Positions 1 through 6,573 of a stretch of 12,392 bases of DNA are shown here, one piece after another (position 1 is the stretch's first letter; each line of letters opens with the position of its first letter). This stretch comes from Lachnospiraceae bacterium UBA3785 (GTDB taxonomy: Bacteria > Bacillota > Clostridia > Lachnospirales > Lachnospiraceae), in the NCBI GenBank assembly GCA_002369495.1, contig DFFD01000048.1, forward strand, positions 1 to 12,392, given 5' to 3'. The notes under the pieces were generated by a model. It had not been told where the DNA came from and did not search any database. It saw only the letters and a program-made list of their open reading frames with translations. A program made the position numbers and the translations under genes.

Positions 1-291
1 AGGGGTGACCACGATGTACTCCTTGTAAGCGCCGCCGCCGAGACCGGTGACCCGGTCGCCGACCTTGAAGCCGGTCACTTTTTTACCGATCTCCGCCACC
101 ACACCGACGGACTCGTGGCCCAGCACGTCGCCTTCCTTCGCCGTCTGCCATGAATAGAGCTCGGAGTGGCACATCCCGGTCAGCGTCACCCTGACCAGCA
201 TTTCATTATCGCTGATCTTCGGAATGGGGACCTCAATGATCCTGCTCTTGCGCGGTCCCGCCATAACCATCTGTCTCATATTTCCTTCCAT
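1..291 (-). CDS. Zinc-dependent alcohol/polyol dehydrogenase (MDR family), N-terminal part
   Basis: This is the first 97 codons of a medium-chain zinc-binding dehydrogenase; the rest lies beyond the window edge. The start is the ATG at 291, with AAAGGAG about ten bases upstream. The N-terminal GroES-like fold shows the catalytic-zinc Cys in GMCHSEL (around residues 38-44), the GHESVG motif with its conserved His-Glu (about 58-63), and the VGDRVTGLGGGAYKEY segment typical of the family. The stretch between the Cys motif and GHE is short compared with classical alcohol dehydrogenases, which suggests a distinct subfamily. The NAD(P)-binding domain is not visible, so the substrate cannot be assigned. 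It is divergent from an AraC regulator that probably controls it. The family call is firm; the substrate is unknown. Confidence 0.88.
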   Translation of the reverse strand, partial: MEGNMRQMVMAGPRKSRIIEVPIPKISDNEMLVRVTLTGMCHSELYSWQTAKEGDVLGHESVGVVAEIGKKVTGFKVGDRVTGLGGGAYKEYIVVTP

Positions 292-329
292 GATGAAAAC
301 GCTCCTTTCAATCTTGCTTTGATAAGCAG

Positions 330-335
330 ATTATA
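330..335 (-). promoter_or_regulatory. Candidate -10 element for the dehydrogenase gene
   Basis: The minus strand reads TATAAT at 335-330, about 40 bases ahead of the dehydrogenase ATG. No good -35 box sits 17 bases upstream (the hexamer there is TAACGA). A perfect -10 with a poor -35 is what an activator-dependent promoter looks like, and the divergent AraC protein is the obvious candidate activator. That link is an inference. Confidence 0.4.
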
Positions 336-378
336 CCCTGATCAAGGACAAATCGTTATCACGGAAACGGCAACAATC

Positions 379-407
379 TGGACAAAAACGCTGTTTTCCG
401 GTATACT
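379..407 (+). promoter_or_regulatory. Sigma-A promoter of the AraC-family gene
   Basis: TGGACA at 379-384 and TATACT at 402-407 are separated by exactly 17 bases. Transcription would start near 414, giving a short leader before the GGAGG ribosome binding site (426-430) and the ATG at 440. Confidence 0.7.
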
Positions 408-439
408 GTGGTCATATCAGAAAAAGGAGGCTGAGTGCC

Positions 440-1204
440 ATGTCGCTTCTTTCCATCGGATTTTCCCCGTCTGTATTTACGGATTGTCCGCTCCATAACC
501 ATGACTGCTATGAAATCATTTTAAATAAAGAAGGTACTGGAACGGCGGAGATCGGCGGACGGAAGGTTCCATTTTCTCCCGGAACGATCCATGTGATCCC
601 GCCGAACACCCCGCACAGAAAACGCGCCGAGAAGGGCTTCCGGGATCTTTATCTTCACACTGACTCTCTCCGGCCTTCCGGGGCTCCGTCACTTCTCCCG
701 TCCTCTTCCTCCGAACCGCTTTTTCTCTCCGACGACGCCGGCCGGACCATGGAGGGGCTCTTTACCATCCTTCTCGGCCGGAGTTCGCTCAGTCGGGGGA
801 GCGATGTGATCAGCATGAGTCTCTTCGATATCGTGCTTCGCCTGATCGCCGAGTGGTCGCAGGCGGAGCCGTCCGACCCGGTTGTGAGCGATGTGATCCG
901 CAGGATCTCCGAATCCTACAGCGACCCGGAATTCGAGGTCACGGACGCCCTGCTTGCCACGGGCTACAGCAAGGATCATCTGCGCAGACGATTCGAGCAG
1001 GTCACCGGCATGACGCCGGGCAGGTATCTGCGTTCCGTCCGGATCAACCACGCCAGGCAGCTTCTTAAGCGGCAGGACCTGCTGCACCTCTCAATCGGGG
1101 AGGTCGCGCTCATGTGCGGGTTCTACGACCCCTCCTACTTCTGCCGCGTTTTCCGCAGCGAGACGGGCGTATCACCGTCCGCGTTCATGAAAGATGCGCA
1201 GTGA
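440..1204 (+). CDS. AraC-family transcriptional regulator with cupin sensor domain
   Basis: This 254-residue cytoplasmic regulator has the usual AraC two-domain layout. Residues 10-70 form a cupin-like ligand-binding barrel (PLHNHDCYEI...GTAEIGG...PGTIHVIPPNTPHR), and about 150-252 form the double helix-turn-helix DNA-binding domain. The second domain carries ALLATGYSKDHLRRRFEQVTG and the signature segment IGEVALMCGFYDPSYFCRVF followed by GVSPSAF. The start is fixed by a GGAGG box nine bases upstream. Family knowledge says such proteins bind a small carbon compound and activate neighbouring catabolic genes. Here the neighbour is the divergent dehydrogenase, so a role in sugar or polyol use is inferred. 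The middle part (about 75-100) is Ser/Pro-rich and probably a linker. No terminator is visible after it. Confidence 0.93.
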   Translation: MSLLSIGFSPSVFTDCPLHNHDCYEIILNKEGTGTAEIGGRKVPFSPGTIHVIPPNTPHRKRAEKGFRDLYLHTDSLRPSGAPSLLPSSSSEPLFLSDDAGRTMEGLFTILLGRSSLSRGSDVISMSLFDIVLRLIAEWSQAEPSDPVVSDVIRRISESYSDPEFEVTDALLATGYSKDHLRRRFEQVTGMTPGRYLRSVRINHARQLLKRQDLLHLSIGEVALMCGFYDPSYFCRVFRSETGVSPSAFMKDAQ

Positions 1205-1238
1205 GCGGCCACGCAGGGCATAATAAGGCAGTAAACAG

Positions 1239-1421
1239 ATCCGTTTGAGGCCCGAACCAAATGCTTCAATGCCTTTGAAAAGATACGGGGTATGTGCGAT
1301 GGTTTCATTTCGCAAATAGGAATGAATATGACGATGGCTTCACGCAAAGCATCAACCGGAATCTCGGGAATCTCGTTTCGGTGGATTCCGTCACCCGTCA
1401 GCTCCACACGCCAGCGAATGT
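1239..1421 (-). pseudogene. Degenerate fragment of an AlbA/Schlafen-type ATP-binding protein
   Basis: Continuing in the frame of the GH5 fragment, HIRWRVELTGDGIHRNEIPE followed by IPVDALREAIV matches the region before the NxxxHRDY motif of AlbA_2/RecG-like ATP-binding proteins (usual form: EIPxxALREAIVNAxxHRDY). The HRDY part is missing. In the next frame, from 1330 to 1239, the strand reads RNETIAH...IEAFGSGLKRI, which resembles the later RNxxIAxxxYxxxxIExxGTGIxRI motif of the same family. So the gene has lost an internal segment and shifted frame. It lies directly joined to the GH5 remnant. This is a decayed remnant with no expected product; the family call rests on motif recognition. Confidence 0.5.
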
Positions 1422-1605
1422 GCATAGCCCTAAGGCCCCGCTCGATCGTGTAGCGCCCGGTCTCGAAATTTCCCACATCCGCAAGCGCCATGTAGCACTC
1501 CGGGACCAGCCAGTTTCCGAGGTTGACGCCCCGGATCTGAAACGTCCTGCCGCTGCCGTCAAGGAGCCTTTTTCCGTCTGCTCTGATAATTCCCCGATTC
1601 TGCAT
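1422..1605 (-). pseudogene. 5' fragment of a GH5-like glycoside hydrolase gene
   Basis: From ATG 1605, with GGGAG upstream, about 61 residues look like the N-terminus of a GH5-type beta-glucanase. The stretch LLDGSGRTFQIRGVNLGNWL (residues 14-33) followed by VPECYM is the characteristic first strand of these enzymes. After ADVGNFETGRYTIERGLRAM the similarity stops abruptly, and the same frame runs into an unrelated ATP-binding-protein fragment. The catalytic Glu residues and the whole barrel are missing, so no glycosidase can be made. The 5' end and ribosome binding site look intact, and the 186 bases upstream (1606-1791) hold no other gene. The family call is from memory of the motif, not from a search. 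Confidence 0.65.
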
Positions 1606-1791
1606 TGCGTTTCTCCCTCAGCAGCCTTTCCTGCCACTCTTGTGGTCCGCGATCGAGCAGGCGCCCTGTGTCCCGAACTCGACAAGACCCACATACTCCT
1701 GCTTCAAATATACTATACACATGTGGCTGACATTCATTAATTTTTTCAAAAGTGGCTTATTTTAATGCAGGCTCATTCAAAACCCACTGTG

Positions 1792-2078
1792 TTAATTCAG
1801 TGTCAGCAGGGGATTTGTCAGCAGGCTCTTAATTATATCCCTGTAGACATCTCCCCCTTTTATCTCGGTAATTGTTGTTATTTTCTTCCCGGCATCCTTG
1901 CTGCTGGCTCCGCAATGGTATACCTTCATGGTCTTTGTTCCATAATCAAGCACAATATATCTGTCGTGGACTTTGTTTACAGACTCCCACTTTGAGACCG
2001 CCTTATTCGAGATCCCGAACTTCCCGGCGAGCGAAGTCTGCGTCAGCCCTTTTTCCCGGAGATACACCTGAAGCCCGG
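1792..2078 (-). pseudogene. Chimeric remnant: XRE helix-turn-helix joined to C-terminus of an ORF6N-like protein
   Basis: The open frame reads FAGLQVYLREKGLTQTSLAG...GISNKAVSKWES (about 2076-1981), most of an XRE/Cro helix-turn-helix but lacking its first helix and any ATG. It then switches at about position 1980 to VNKVHDRYIVLDYG...YHCGASSKDAGKK...TEI (to 1792), which resembles the C-terminal region of ORF6N/KilA-N or PLD-like phage-associated proteins. These parts are not normally in one protein. The only in-frame start is a GTG at 2067 with no convincing ribosome binding site, and the 5' end abuts a terminator hairpin. It is best read as two gene ends fused by deletion, not as a working gene. 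Confidence 0.5.
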
Positions 2079-2079
2079 C

Positions 2080-2103
2080 AAAAAGAGCCGCTTTTCGCGG
2101 CTC
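2080..2103 (-). terminator. Rho-independent terminator of the XRE/DUF2975 operon
   Basis: On the minus strand GAGCCGC-GAAAA-GCGGCTC (2103-2085) is followed by TTTTT (2084-2080). The 7-bp perfect stem begins 14 bases after the regulator stop codon. Confidence 0.88.
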
Positions 2104-2117
2104 TCATTAACCTTATG

Positions 2118-2330
2118 TCATTCTTCCGGGCTGTATTCCAGAATATCTCCCGGCTGGCAGTTAAGCGCCTCGCAGATTGCCACCAGAGTGGAAAATCTGA
2201 TCGCACTCACCTTGCCGGTCTTAAGTTTGGAGAGATTCACATTTGAAACTCCCACACGTTCTGACAGCTCATTCAGACTCATTTTTCGGTCCGCCATAAC
2301 CCGGTCGAGCCGCAATACTATTTTTCCCAT
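2118..2330 (-). CDS. Small XRE-family regulator (YozG-like, HTH_26)
   Basis: This 70-residue protein is almost entirely a Cro/C1-type helix-turn-helix. It begins MGKIVLRLDRVMADRKMS, has the recognition region LSERVGVSNVNLSKLKTG, and ends IRFSTLVAICEALNCQPGDILEY, the hallmark of the YozG-type family. The start has AGGAAGG about seven bases upstream. It follows the DUF2975-like membrane gene by 12 bases, in the same order as the yoaS-yozG pair of Bacillus, and both are served by one promoter and one terminator. Members are small DNA-binding regulators. The three near-identical 17-bp sites at the operon promoter suggest it binds there and controls its own operon; this is an inference. Confidence 0.88.
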   Translation of the reverse strand: MGKIVLRLDRVMADRKMSLNELSERVGVSNVNLSKLKTGKVSAIRFSTLVAICEALNCQPGDILEYSPEE

Positions 2331-2342
2331 ACGTGACCTTCC

Positions 2343-2900
2343 TTATAAAATCTCATCAACTTCGTTCTGAAGAGCCCTGCCGTATTCCAGTATCGAGTAG
2401 ATACACCAGAAAAGAAGAGCCCCCATGACAGCCGGACCGACACCGACAAATACCAGAAGCGCCGCCGTCAGCATGATAAACGCATACTTAAGCTTGCCTA
2501 ATATCCTGTCTGAGAAAGGTGTTGTCTCCCGGCTGAGCTCTTTAAAGATATCTTTAAAAAGACCCAGAGCACATGTGACAATGGCGCAGAGGATGGCTGC
2601 CACGGCACAGCTCATTGCGATCGGCAGTGCATAATTTCCCGCGGCAAAAGCCCTGTCATAGTTTATCAGGAAATCTATATTGCTGCCCCCTATTCTGAGG
2701 TTTTCGACGGTTACCGAACCGGCTTCCACCGCTTTTCCGACATGCTCATCAATCATTCCCCTCTGCGTAATGCAGACAATCGCTCCTACGAGCGCCAGTA
2801 CGATACCGACAATTGTCACAATCTGCAAAACGGAGACCACCCGTGATGATGTCCTGCAGCGGTTTCTGACAGCCTCCAGCTTCCTGCTCTGTTCATTCAT
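2343..2900 (-). CDS. DUF2975-like membrane protein
   Basis: This is an integral membrane protein of about 185 residues with four likely transmembrane segments. The first is near residues 22-45 (VVSVLQIVTIVGIVLALVGA), the second near 92-115, and the last pair near 140-172. Between the middle segments lies the cytoplasmic stretch LFKDIFKELSRETTPFSDRI, which resembles the conserved TPF region of DUF2975 proteins. I chose the ATG at 2900 because GGAGG (2913-2909) sits nine bases upstream; an ATG five codons earlier has no such site. It is the first gene of a two-gene operon with a YozG-like regulator. Its biochemical role is unknown; the pairing suggests a membrane partner that modulates the regulator. 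Confidence 0.75.
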   Translation of the reverse strand: MNEQSRKLEAVRNRCRTSSRVVSVLQIVTIVGIVLALVGAIVCITQRGMIDEHVGKAVEAGSVTVENLRIGGSNIDFLINYDRAFAAGNYALPIAMSCAVAAILCAIVTCALGLFKDIFKELSRETTPFSDRILGKLKYAFIMLTAALLVFVGVGPAVMGALLFWCIYSILEYGRALQNEVDEIL

Positions 2901-2941
2901 GATTCTTTCCTCCATTGGCTTTTAACAGTTTAAATCCTACC

Positions 2942-3036
2942 TAAACGTTTTTCGTTAACGATTTAATGTTTATCGTTAAGTTAAATATACCAGCCAATGG
3001 ATCGTTTGTCAATAACTTTTTAATGTTTTTCGTTAA
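2942..3036. promoter_or_regulatory. Three copies of a 17-bp near-palindromic operator
   Basis: On the plus strand the copies are TAAACGTTTTTCGTTAA (2942-2958), TTAATGTTTATCGTTAA (2963-2979) and TTAATGTTTTTCGTTAA (3020-3036). The consensus TTAAYGTTTWTCGTTAA is close to a palindrome. The first two are 21 bp apart start to start (two helical turns) and lie just downstream of the -10 box; the third lies upstream of the -35 box. This flanking layout suggests cooperative repression by the operon's own XRE protein, which is an inference. A perfect 8-bp inverted repeat, TTAACGAT (2955-2962) and ATCGTTAA (2972-2979), is nested in the first pair. Confidence 0.7.
2984..3012 (-). promoter_or_regulatory. 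Sigma-A promoter of the DUF2975-XRE operon
   Basis: On the minus strand TTGACA (3012-3007) and TATATT (2989-2984) are separated by exactly 17 bases. It is one of the best promoters in the window and is bracketed by the repeated operator-like sites. Confidence 0.85.
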
Positions 3037-3051
3037 ATATTTTTCAACGCA

Positions 3052-3081
3052 CAATAAAAGACAGGTCTTACGCCTGTCTTT
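3052..3081 (-). terminator. Terminator of the ECF-ABC operon
   Basis: On the minus strand AAAGACAGG (3081-3073), a 7-base loop and CCTGTCTTT (3065-3057) form a 9-bp perfect stem followed by TATTGT. The permease stop codon lies inside the upstream arm. The U-tract is interrupted, so termination may be leaky. Confidence 0.7.
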
Positions 3082-4378
3082 ATATATTATCTTTCGAAAG
3101 TATCGCATGGCTAAAGCACAGCACCGAAAACACAACTGTCAGCCCAAGGTAAATCCACATGCCGAGAGGTATCGACATCACATAGTGACTTCCGATGCGC
3201 ACCAGCCGCTCATCGTATAAAAGAGAGTCGTTTATCCTCTGAAGCGGAAGGTACTGCCACAGCTGGGCGAGCGTCCGGTTCCGGTAAAAGATCCCGTAAT
3301 GGATAAAGACCGTCATGAGAAGCGTCGTCATAAGTATCCAGATCGGTACATTGCCGTTGTGCGTAAGCTCTGAGAGGAACATGGTGATTGCCGCGAAAGC
3401 TGTAACGATCAAAATACTTGAAGCACACATGATAAGCATCGCCTGTCCGCCCGTGACCATCAGTCTGCTCCACTGCAGCCCACGGATCTGCTGAACGGGC
3501 GTGTTCCACCCGTCCATCCCGAAAATCAAAAACTGGATACTTATCGTGACCGCAAGCAGGATGACCGAAACCGCCGCCGTGACCAGAATACCTGCCCCTG
3601 TCCTTATCAGCGCGGAATGGACGGGGCCCATTTTTGCGGCCTGTATCAAGGGCCCGGTCCTGTACTTGTGATCCAGCGAGAAGGACTCGCTGAGCATAAG
3701 GATCACAAAGAACAGCGTCATAAGATGCACCCGCCGAATAACCGTAAAAATCTGCCTCAAAGCCGGCGTGTAGGCCAGCTTGAGCGGGAACTCGAGCGTA
3801 TCGTGTCCGTCCCAGAATGCCCTCTCCTCCTCTGAAAGGGCAAGATTCTCATAAAGACCGCTCATCTGATCTTCGAGCAGCGTCTCGATTTTCATTTCCG
3901 ACAGGTCTTCCCGAAACGGATTGAGCCCCAGATTCATGATGCTCTTCCATACCCAGTAATAATTCTGGTAATTCCATCCGTCGATGCGCCCTTCGTTTGA
4001 AGAGCCGTATTTCTTAAAAAACCTTTCTGCCTCTCGAAGCACGCTGTCGTCAAGGGCTCGTCCCGACCATTTTTCGGCAAATTCTCTCTGTATCCGGATA
4101 TACGTAAGGGGTGAGACCCGCTTCTCCACGATGTTTCCGTCGTCATCAACCCATCGGACAGGCACACCGCGGAAAAATGCGCTCCAGTCATTATTCCGTT
4201 CACCGTCTTCGGTCATCACCACCGTGTTTTCGCCCTCCGTCCCGATCGAGTAGAGCGGAATGGACCAGAGGTTAAAAAGGATCGTCAGCCCCAGCATCAT
4301 GAAAAATGCAAACCACACCATTTTTCTGTCCGTGATCTTCTTTATCTCATATGCCAGAATTCGAACCGTATGCTTCAT
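3080..4378 (-). CDS. ABC-2 type transporter permease
   Basis: This 432-residue membrane protein begins with a short cytoplasmic head (MKHTVRILAYEIKKITDRK), one transmembrane helix at about 20-42, and then a large hydrophilic domain to about residue 210, presumably extracytoplasmic. About five more helices follow (near 214-236, 256-288, 308-332, 342-362 and 402-425). This layout fits ABC-2 permeases with an inserted outer domain. The ATG overlaps the ATPase stop as ATGA, with GGGAGG just upstream, so the two are translationally coupled and surely form one exporter. It is the last gene of the operon headed by an ECF sigma factor. The substrate is unknown; export of a peptide, lipid or toxic compound in response to envelope stress is a guess. 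Confidence 0.85.
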   Translation of the reverse strand: MKHTVRILAYEIKKITDRKMVWFAFFMMLGLTILFNLWSIPLYSIGTEGENTVVMTEDGERNNDWSAFFRGVPVRWVDDDGNIVEKRVSPLTYIRIQREFAEKWSGRALDDSVLREAERFFKKYGSSNEGRIDGWNYQNYYWVWKSIMNLGLNPFREDLSEMKIETLLEDQMSGLYENLALSEEERAFWDGHDTLEFPLKLAYTPALRQIFTVIRRVHLMTLFFVILMLSESFSLDHKYRTGPLIQAAKMGPVHSALIRTGAGILVTAAVSVILLAVTISIQFLIFGMDGWNTPVQQIRGLQWSRLMVTGGQAMLIMCASSILIVTAFAAITMFLSELTHNGNVPIWILMTTLLMTVFIHYGIFYRNRTLAQLWQYLPLQRINDSLLYDERLVRIGSHYVMSIPLGMWIYLGLTVVFSVLCFSHAILSKDNI

Positions 4379-5082
4379 CTGACCTCCCCGGCGGAGTCGA
4401 TCATTTTCAGATAAAAATCCTCGAGGCTCCCTTCCGCTTCACTCCGCCTGCCCTGCCACAGGATCTGTCCGGATTTCATAATGATCACCGTATCTGCGAT
4501 CTGCTCGATGTCGGAGACGATATGCGTCGAGAGCAGCACGATATTCTCCCTGCCGATCTCCTCGATCAGATTTCTGAACCGCACCCGCTCCTTCGGATCG
4601 AGTCCCGCCGTCGGCTCATCCAGGATCAGCACCTCCGGACGGTTGATGAGCACCTGCGCGATCCCCAGCCTCTGCTTCATGCCCCCGGAGTAGGTCTTTA
4701 TCTTTTTACCCGCCATATCGGACAAGCCGACGATTTCCAGGAGTTCCGCGGTTCGCGCCTTCGCGTCATGGTTGGTAAGCCCCTTAAGAGCGGAAAAATA
4801 CATAAGAAAATCCCTGCCCGAAAACTCCGGGTAATATCCGAAATCCTGCGGGAGATACCCCAGTACCTCCCTGTAGCTTTCCTCTGTTACCGACACACCG
4901 TTATAGGTGATATCTCCGCCGGTCGGCGTAAGGATGCCGCAGATCATCCGCATGAGCGTCGTTTTTCCCGCTCCGTTGGCCCCGAGCAGGCCCGTCACGC
5001 CTTTTCCCAACGAAAATGTCAGCCGGTCAACAGCTATCTTGTTCTTATACTGCTTTGTCAGGCGATCCACCTTCAGTTCCAC
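4375..5082 (-). CDS. ABC transporter ATP-binding protein
   Basis: This is a 235-residue cytoplasmic ATPase. Walker A GANGAGKTT is at residues 34-42, the Q-loop Gln at 79, the signature YSGGMKQR at 131-138, Walker B VLILDEPTAGLDP at 151-163, and the switch His in STH at 187. All catalytic residues are present. I chose the GTG at 5082 because GGGAGGAA lies seven bases upstream and the protein then starts at the usual ELKVDRLTKQY; a longer open frame to 5190 reads through an unrelated stretch. The start overlaps the preceding membrane gene by 10 bases and the stop overlaps the permease start by 4. The short domain with LGYLPQDFGYYPEFSGRDFL is typical of DrrA/CcmA-like exporters. Confidence 0.93.
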   Translation of the reverse strand: MELKVDRLTKQYKNKIAVDRLTFSLGKGVTGLLGANGAGKTTLMRMICGILTPTGGDITYNGVSVTEESYREVLGYLPQDFGYYPEFSGRDFLMYFSALKGLTNHDAKARTAELLEIVGLSDMAGKKIKTYSGGMKQRLGIAQVLINRPEVLILDEPTAGLDPKERVRFRNLIEEIGRENIVLLSTHIVSDIEQIADTVIIMKSGQILWQGRRSEAEGSLEDFYLKMIDSAGEVR

Positions 5083-5786
5083 GCGTATTCCTCCCACCTG
5101 AATGTTTTTCTTATCTCCGCGTATTCTATGACGATCAGGACGGCGGCGGCCGCATACCAGACCCACTGCCAGCCCTCCGGGAGCTGCCATCCCTCAACCT
5201 GTATCAGAAGCATCACGCCCGAGACGGCGGCCGACACCGCAATCGCGCTCAGAGCATTTCTCCTTCCGAGAGCGGTCCTTTCCAGTTCCATGCAGAGAGC
5301 TGAAGAGATCAGGTAAGGTGTTGTCAGCATCGCCCCCGTCATCATGTACCCGTAACCGCTCTGCCGGCCTGCGATAACCGCCAGGACCAGCAGCAGCGCG
5401 ATATGCACGATGCCTATTGAGACAAATCTGGCAAACAGCACCCCTCTCTCGGAGACATACGTGACGCTCTCAAGCTCCGTCATCCCGTACCGCCCGGACC
5501 TCGCAGAGTCGAAAACAGCTATTCCCGATACAAACGGCATGATGGCAGAGACGGCAGCGATCACCTCCCTGTCTTTATATAATCCCCAGACCGCCACGAT
5601 GAGCACCGCAAGAGAAAGCAGCCAGACCGGCATTCGAATATACCCCATCTGACTTCTTATGATGTCAAATGTACCGCCCCGGCCTCCCCGGCACTGTTTT
5701 CTGTATGCCCTGACGAACCTGTCCTTTTTCCGGTGGTCAGGCACAGGGGCAGCGCTTAAGAGCTGCATTTTTATTTCTCTATTCAT
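5073..5786 (-). CDS. Membrane protein between ECF sigma factor and ABC exporter, function unknown
   Basis: This 237-residue protein has a basic cytoplasmic N-terminus of about 52 residues (RKKDRFVRAYRKQ...) followed by about six transmembrane segments (near 53-70, 75-92, 120-140, 148-165, 180-196 and 206-224). The start has GGAGG eight bases upstream and overlaps the sigma gene stop by 8 bases; its end overlaps the ATPase gene by 10. Such tight coupling to an ECF sigma factor suggests it acts with it, either as a membrane-bound anti-sigma/sensor or as an extra subunit of the exporter. No zinc-finger anti-sigma motif (HxxxCxxC) is present, so the anti-sigma idea rests on position alone. I do not recognise a named family. 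Confidence 0.75.
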   Translation of the reverse strand: MNREIKMQLLSAAPVPDHRKKDRFVRAYRKQCRGGRGGTFDIIRSQMGYIRMPVWLLSLAVLIVAVWGLYKDREVIAAVSAIMPFVSGIAVFDSARSGRYGMTELESVTYVSERGVLFARFVSIGIVHIALLLVLAVIAGRQSGYGYMMTGAMLTTPYLISSALCMELERTALGRRNALSAIAVSAAVSGVMLLIQVEGWQLPEGWQWVWYAAAAVLIVIEYAEIRKTFRWEEYAWN

Positions 5787-6234
5787 GCGTCCCGCCTCCT
5801 TCCATCAGTCTCATAAATTCCTTTTTGACGCGGTTCAGCTTCCGGTACAGGGCAAACCGTGAAAGACCGGTGATTCTTGAGATGTCTCGCAGCGATTCCT
5901 CATTCATATACCGCAGGATCAGGAGCTCCCTGTCCTCTTCCGACATCCTGCCGAGTGCGAGGTTCACCTGCGCTTTTTCAGCGGCCTTTTCCGCCTCCAG
6001 CCCGTCATCCGAGACATCATCCGGGAGCTCTTCCGCCCTTTCGCGTCTCATTTCCTCTGTACACAGGTTTCTGGCGATCGTGTACAGGTATCGGATCCTC
6101 TCGCCGCGCTCTTCATAGGGGCTTTTCAGGAAGCGGAGAAATGTCTCCTGCGTCAGATCCTCGGCAGTCTCTTTATTTTTCACCCTGTAATAGCAGAAGC
6201 GGTATATTTTGTCGTACTGTTCTTCGATATCCAT
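5779..6234 (-). CDS. ECF-type RNA polymerase sigma factor
   Basis: This is a 151-residue sigma-70 family protein with only regions 2 and 4, the ECF layout. Region 2 spans about 5-67: YDKIYRFCYYRVKNKETAED and LTQETFLRFL, then IRYLYTIARNLCTEEMRR. Region 4 spans about 93-143: LGRMSEEDRELLILRYMNEE, then the helix-turn-helix SLRDISRITGLSRFALYRKL. An acidic linker (about 67-90) separates them. I start at ATG 6234; the open frame extends 56 codons further upstream but that part crosses a terminator and is not sigma-like. The GGGAGG box is about 15 bases away, a rather long spacing. It heads a four-gene overlapping operon with a membrane protein and an ABC exporter, so it probably responds to an envelope signal and may direct this operon. 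Confidence 0.9.
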   Translation of the reverse strand: MDIEEQYDKIYRFCYYRVKNKETAEDLTQETFLRFLKSPYEERGERIRYLYTIARNLCTEEMRRERAEELPDDVSDDGLEAEKAAEKAQVNLALGRMSEEDRELLILRYMNEESLRDISRITGLSRFALYRKLNRVKKEFMRLMEGGGTHE

Positions 6235-6326
6235 GGCGCGACTGTTATACCTCCCTCTATACTGTATAATGGATTTTAGCATCAAAAGGTGCGGGTTAAT
6301 CAAATTTTTGTTTTCAACTGACACAT

Positions 6327-6356
6327 AAAAAAGCAGACAAGCTGATTGCCTGTCTG
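6327..6356 (-). terminator. Rho-independent terminator upstream of the ECF operon
   Basis: On the minus strand CAGACAGGC (6356-6348), a 5-base loop and GCTTGTCTG (6342-6334) form a 9-bp stem with one G-U pair, followed by C and TTTTTT (6332-6327). It would end transcripts coming from the winged-helix remnant and separates them from the ECF operon. Confidence 0.82.
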
Positions 6357-6432
6357 TCTTCCTATGAACGAATAACTGTCCATTTGTATAGAGAAGAACC
6401 ATTCTCAGAAGAAAATCGTCTCATTTATCGTC

Positions 6433-6573
6433 TCAATTCGTCTCACGATTTGGTTTTTGATATCTCGTGGACCTACCTGCACCTATCATTGTTAATAGAC
6501 CTGCGTCACACATTTTTTTGAGCAAACGAGCCACGGTTGGCTTCGGCTTTGCGCGTGTCTCTTCATCTGCCAT
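6433..6573 (-). pseudogene. 46-codon winged-helix fragment, probable C-terminal remnant
   Basis: The strand reads MADEETRAKPKPTVARLLKK then MCDAGLLTMIGAGRSTRYQK before stopping after RETN. The middle part is a typical winged-helix recognition helix and wing (TVARLLKKMxxAGLLxxxGxGRSTRY), as found at the C-terminus of AlbA/Schlafen-type ATP-binding and Fic proteins. A GAAAGGG box lies nine bases upstream, so a small protein is possible. However, the next bases in a shifted frame read ETINETIFF, an ETI-NETI tail seen in that family, which suggests a frameshift in a larger decayed gene. Three GAGACGA repeats encode this tail (6419-6447). A terminator follows at 6327-6356. Whether it is a live micro-gene or a remnant cannot be settled here. 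Confidence 0.4.

Noticed and set aside
166..498. A 110-codon plus-strand frame across the divergent promoter
   Set aside because: It is antisense to the dehydrogenase start, crosses both promoters and overlaps the AraC start in another frame.
4351..5316. A 321-codon open frame on the plus strand
   Set aside because: It lies antisense to the ABC ATPase gene with its intact Walker and signature motifs, and its own protein shows no recognisable domain.
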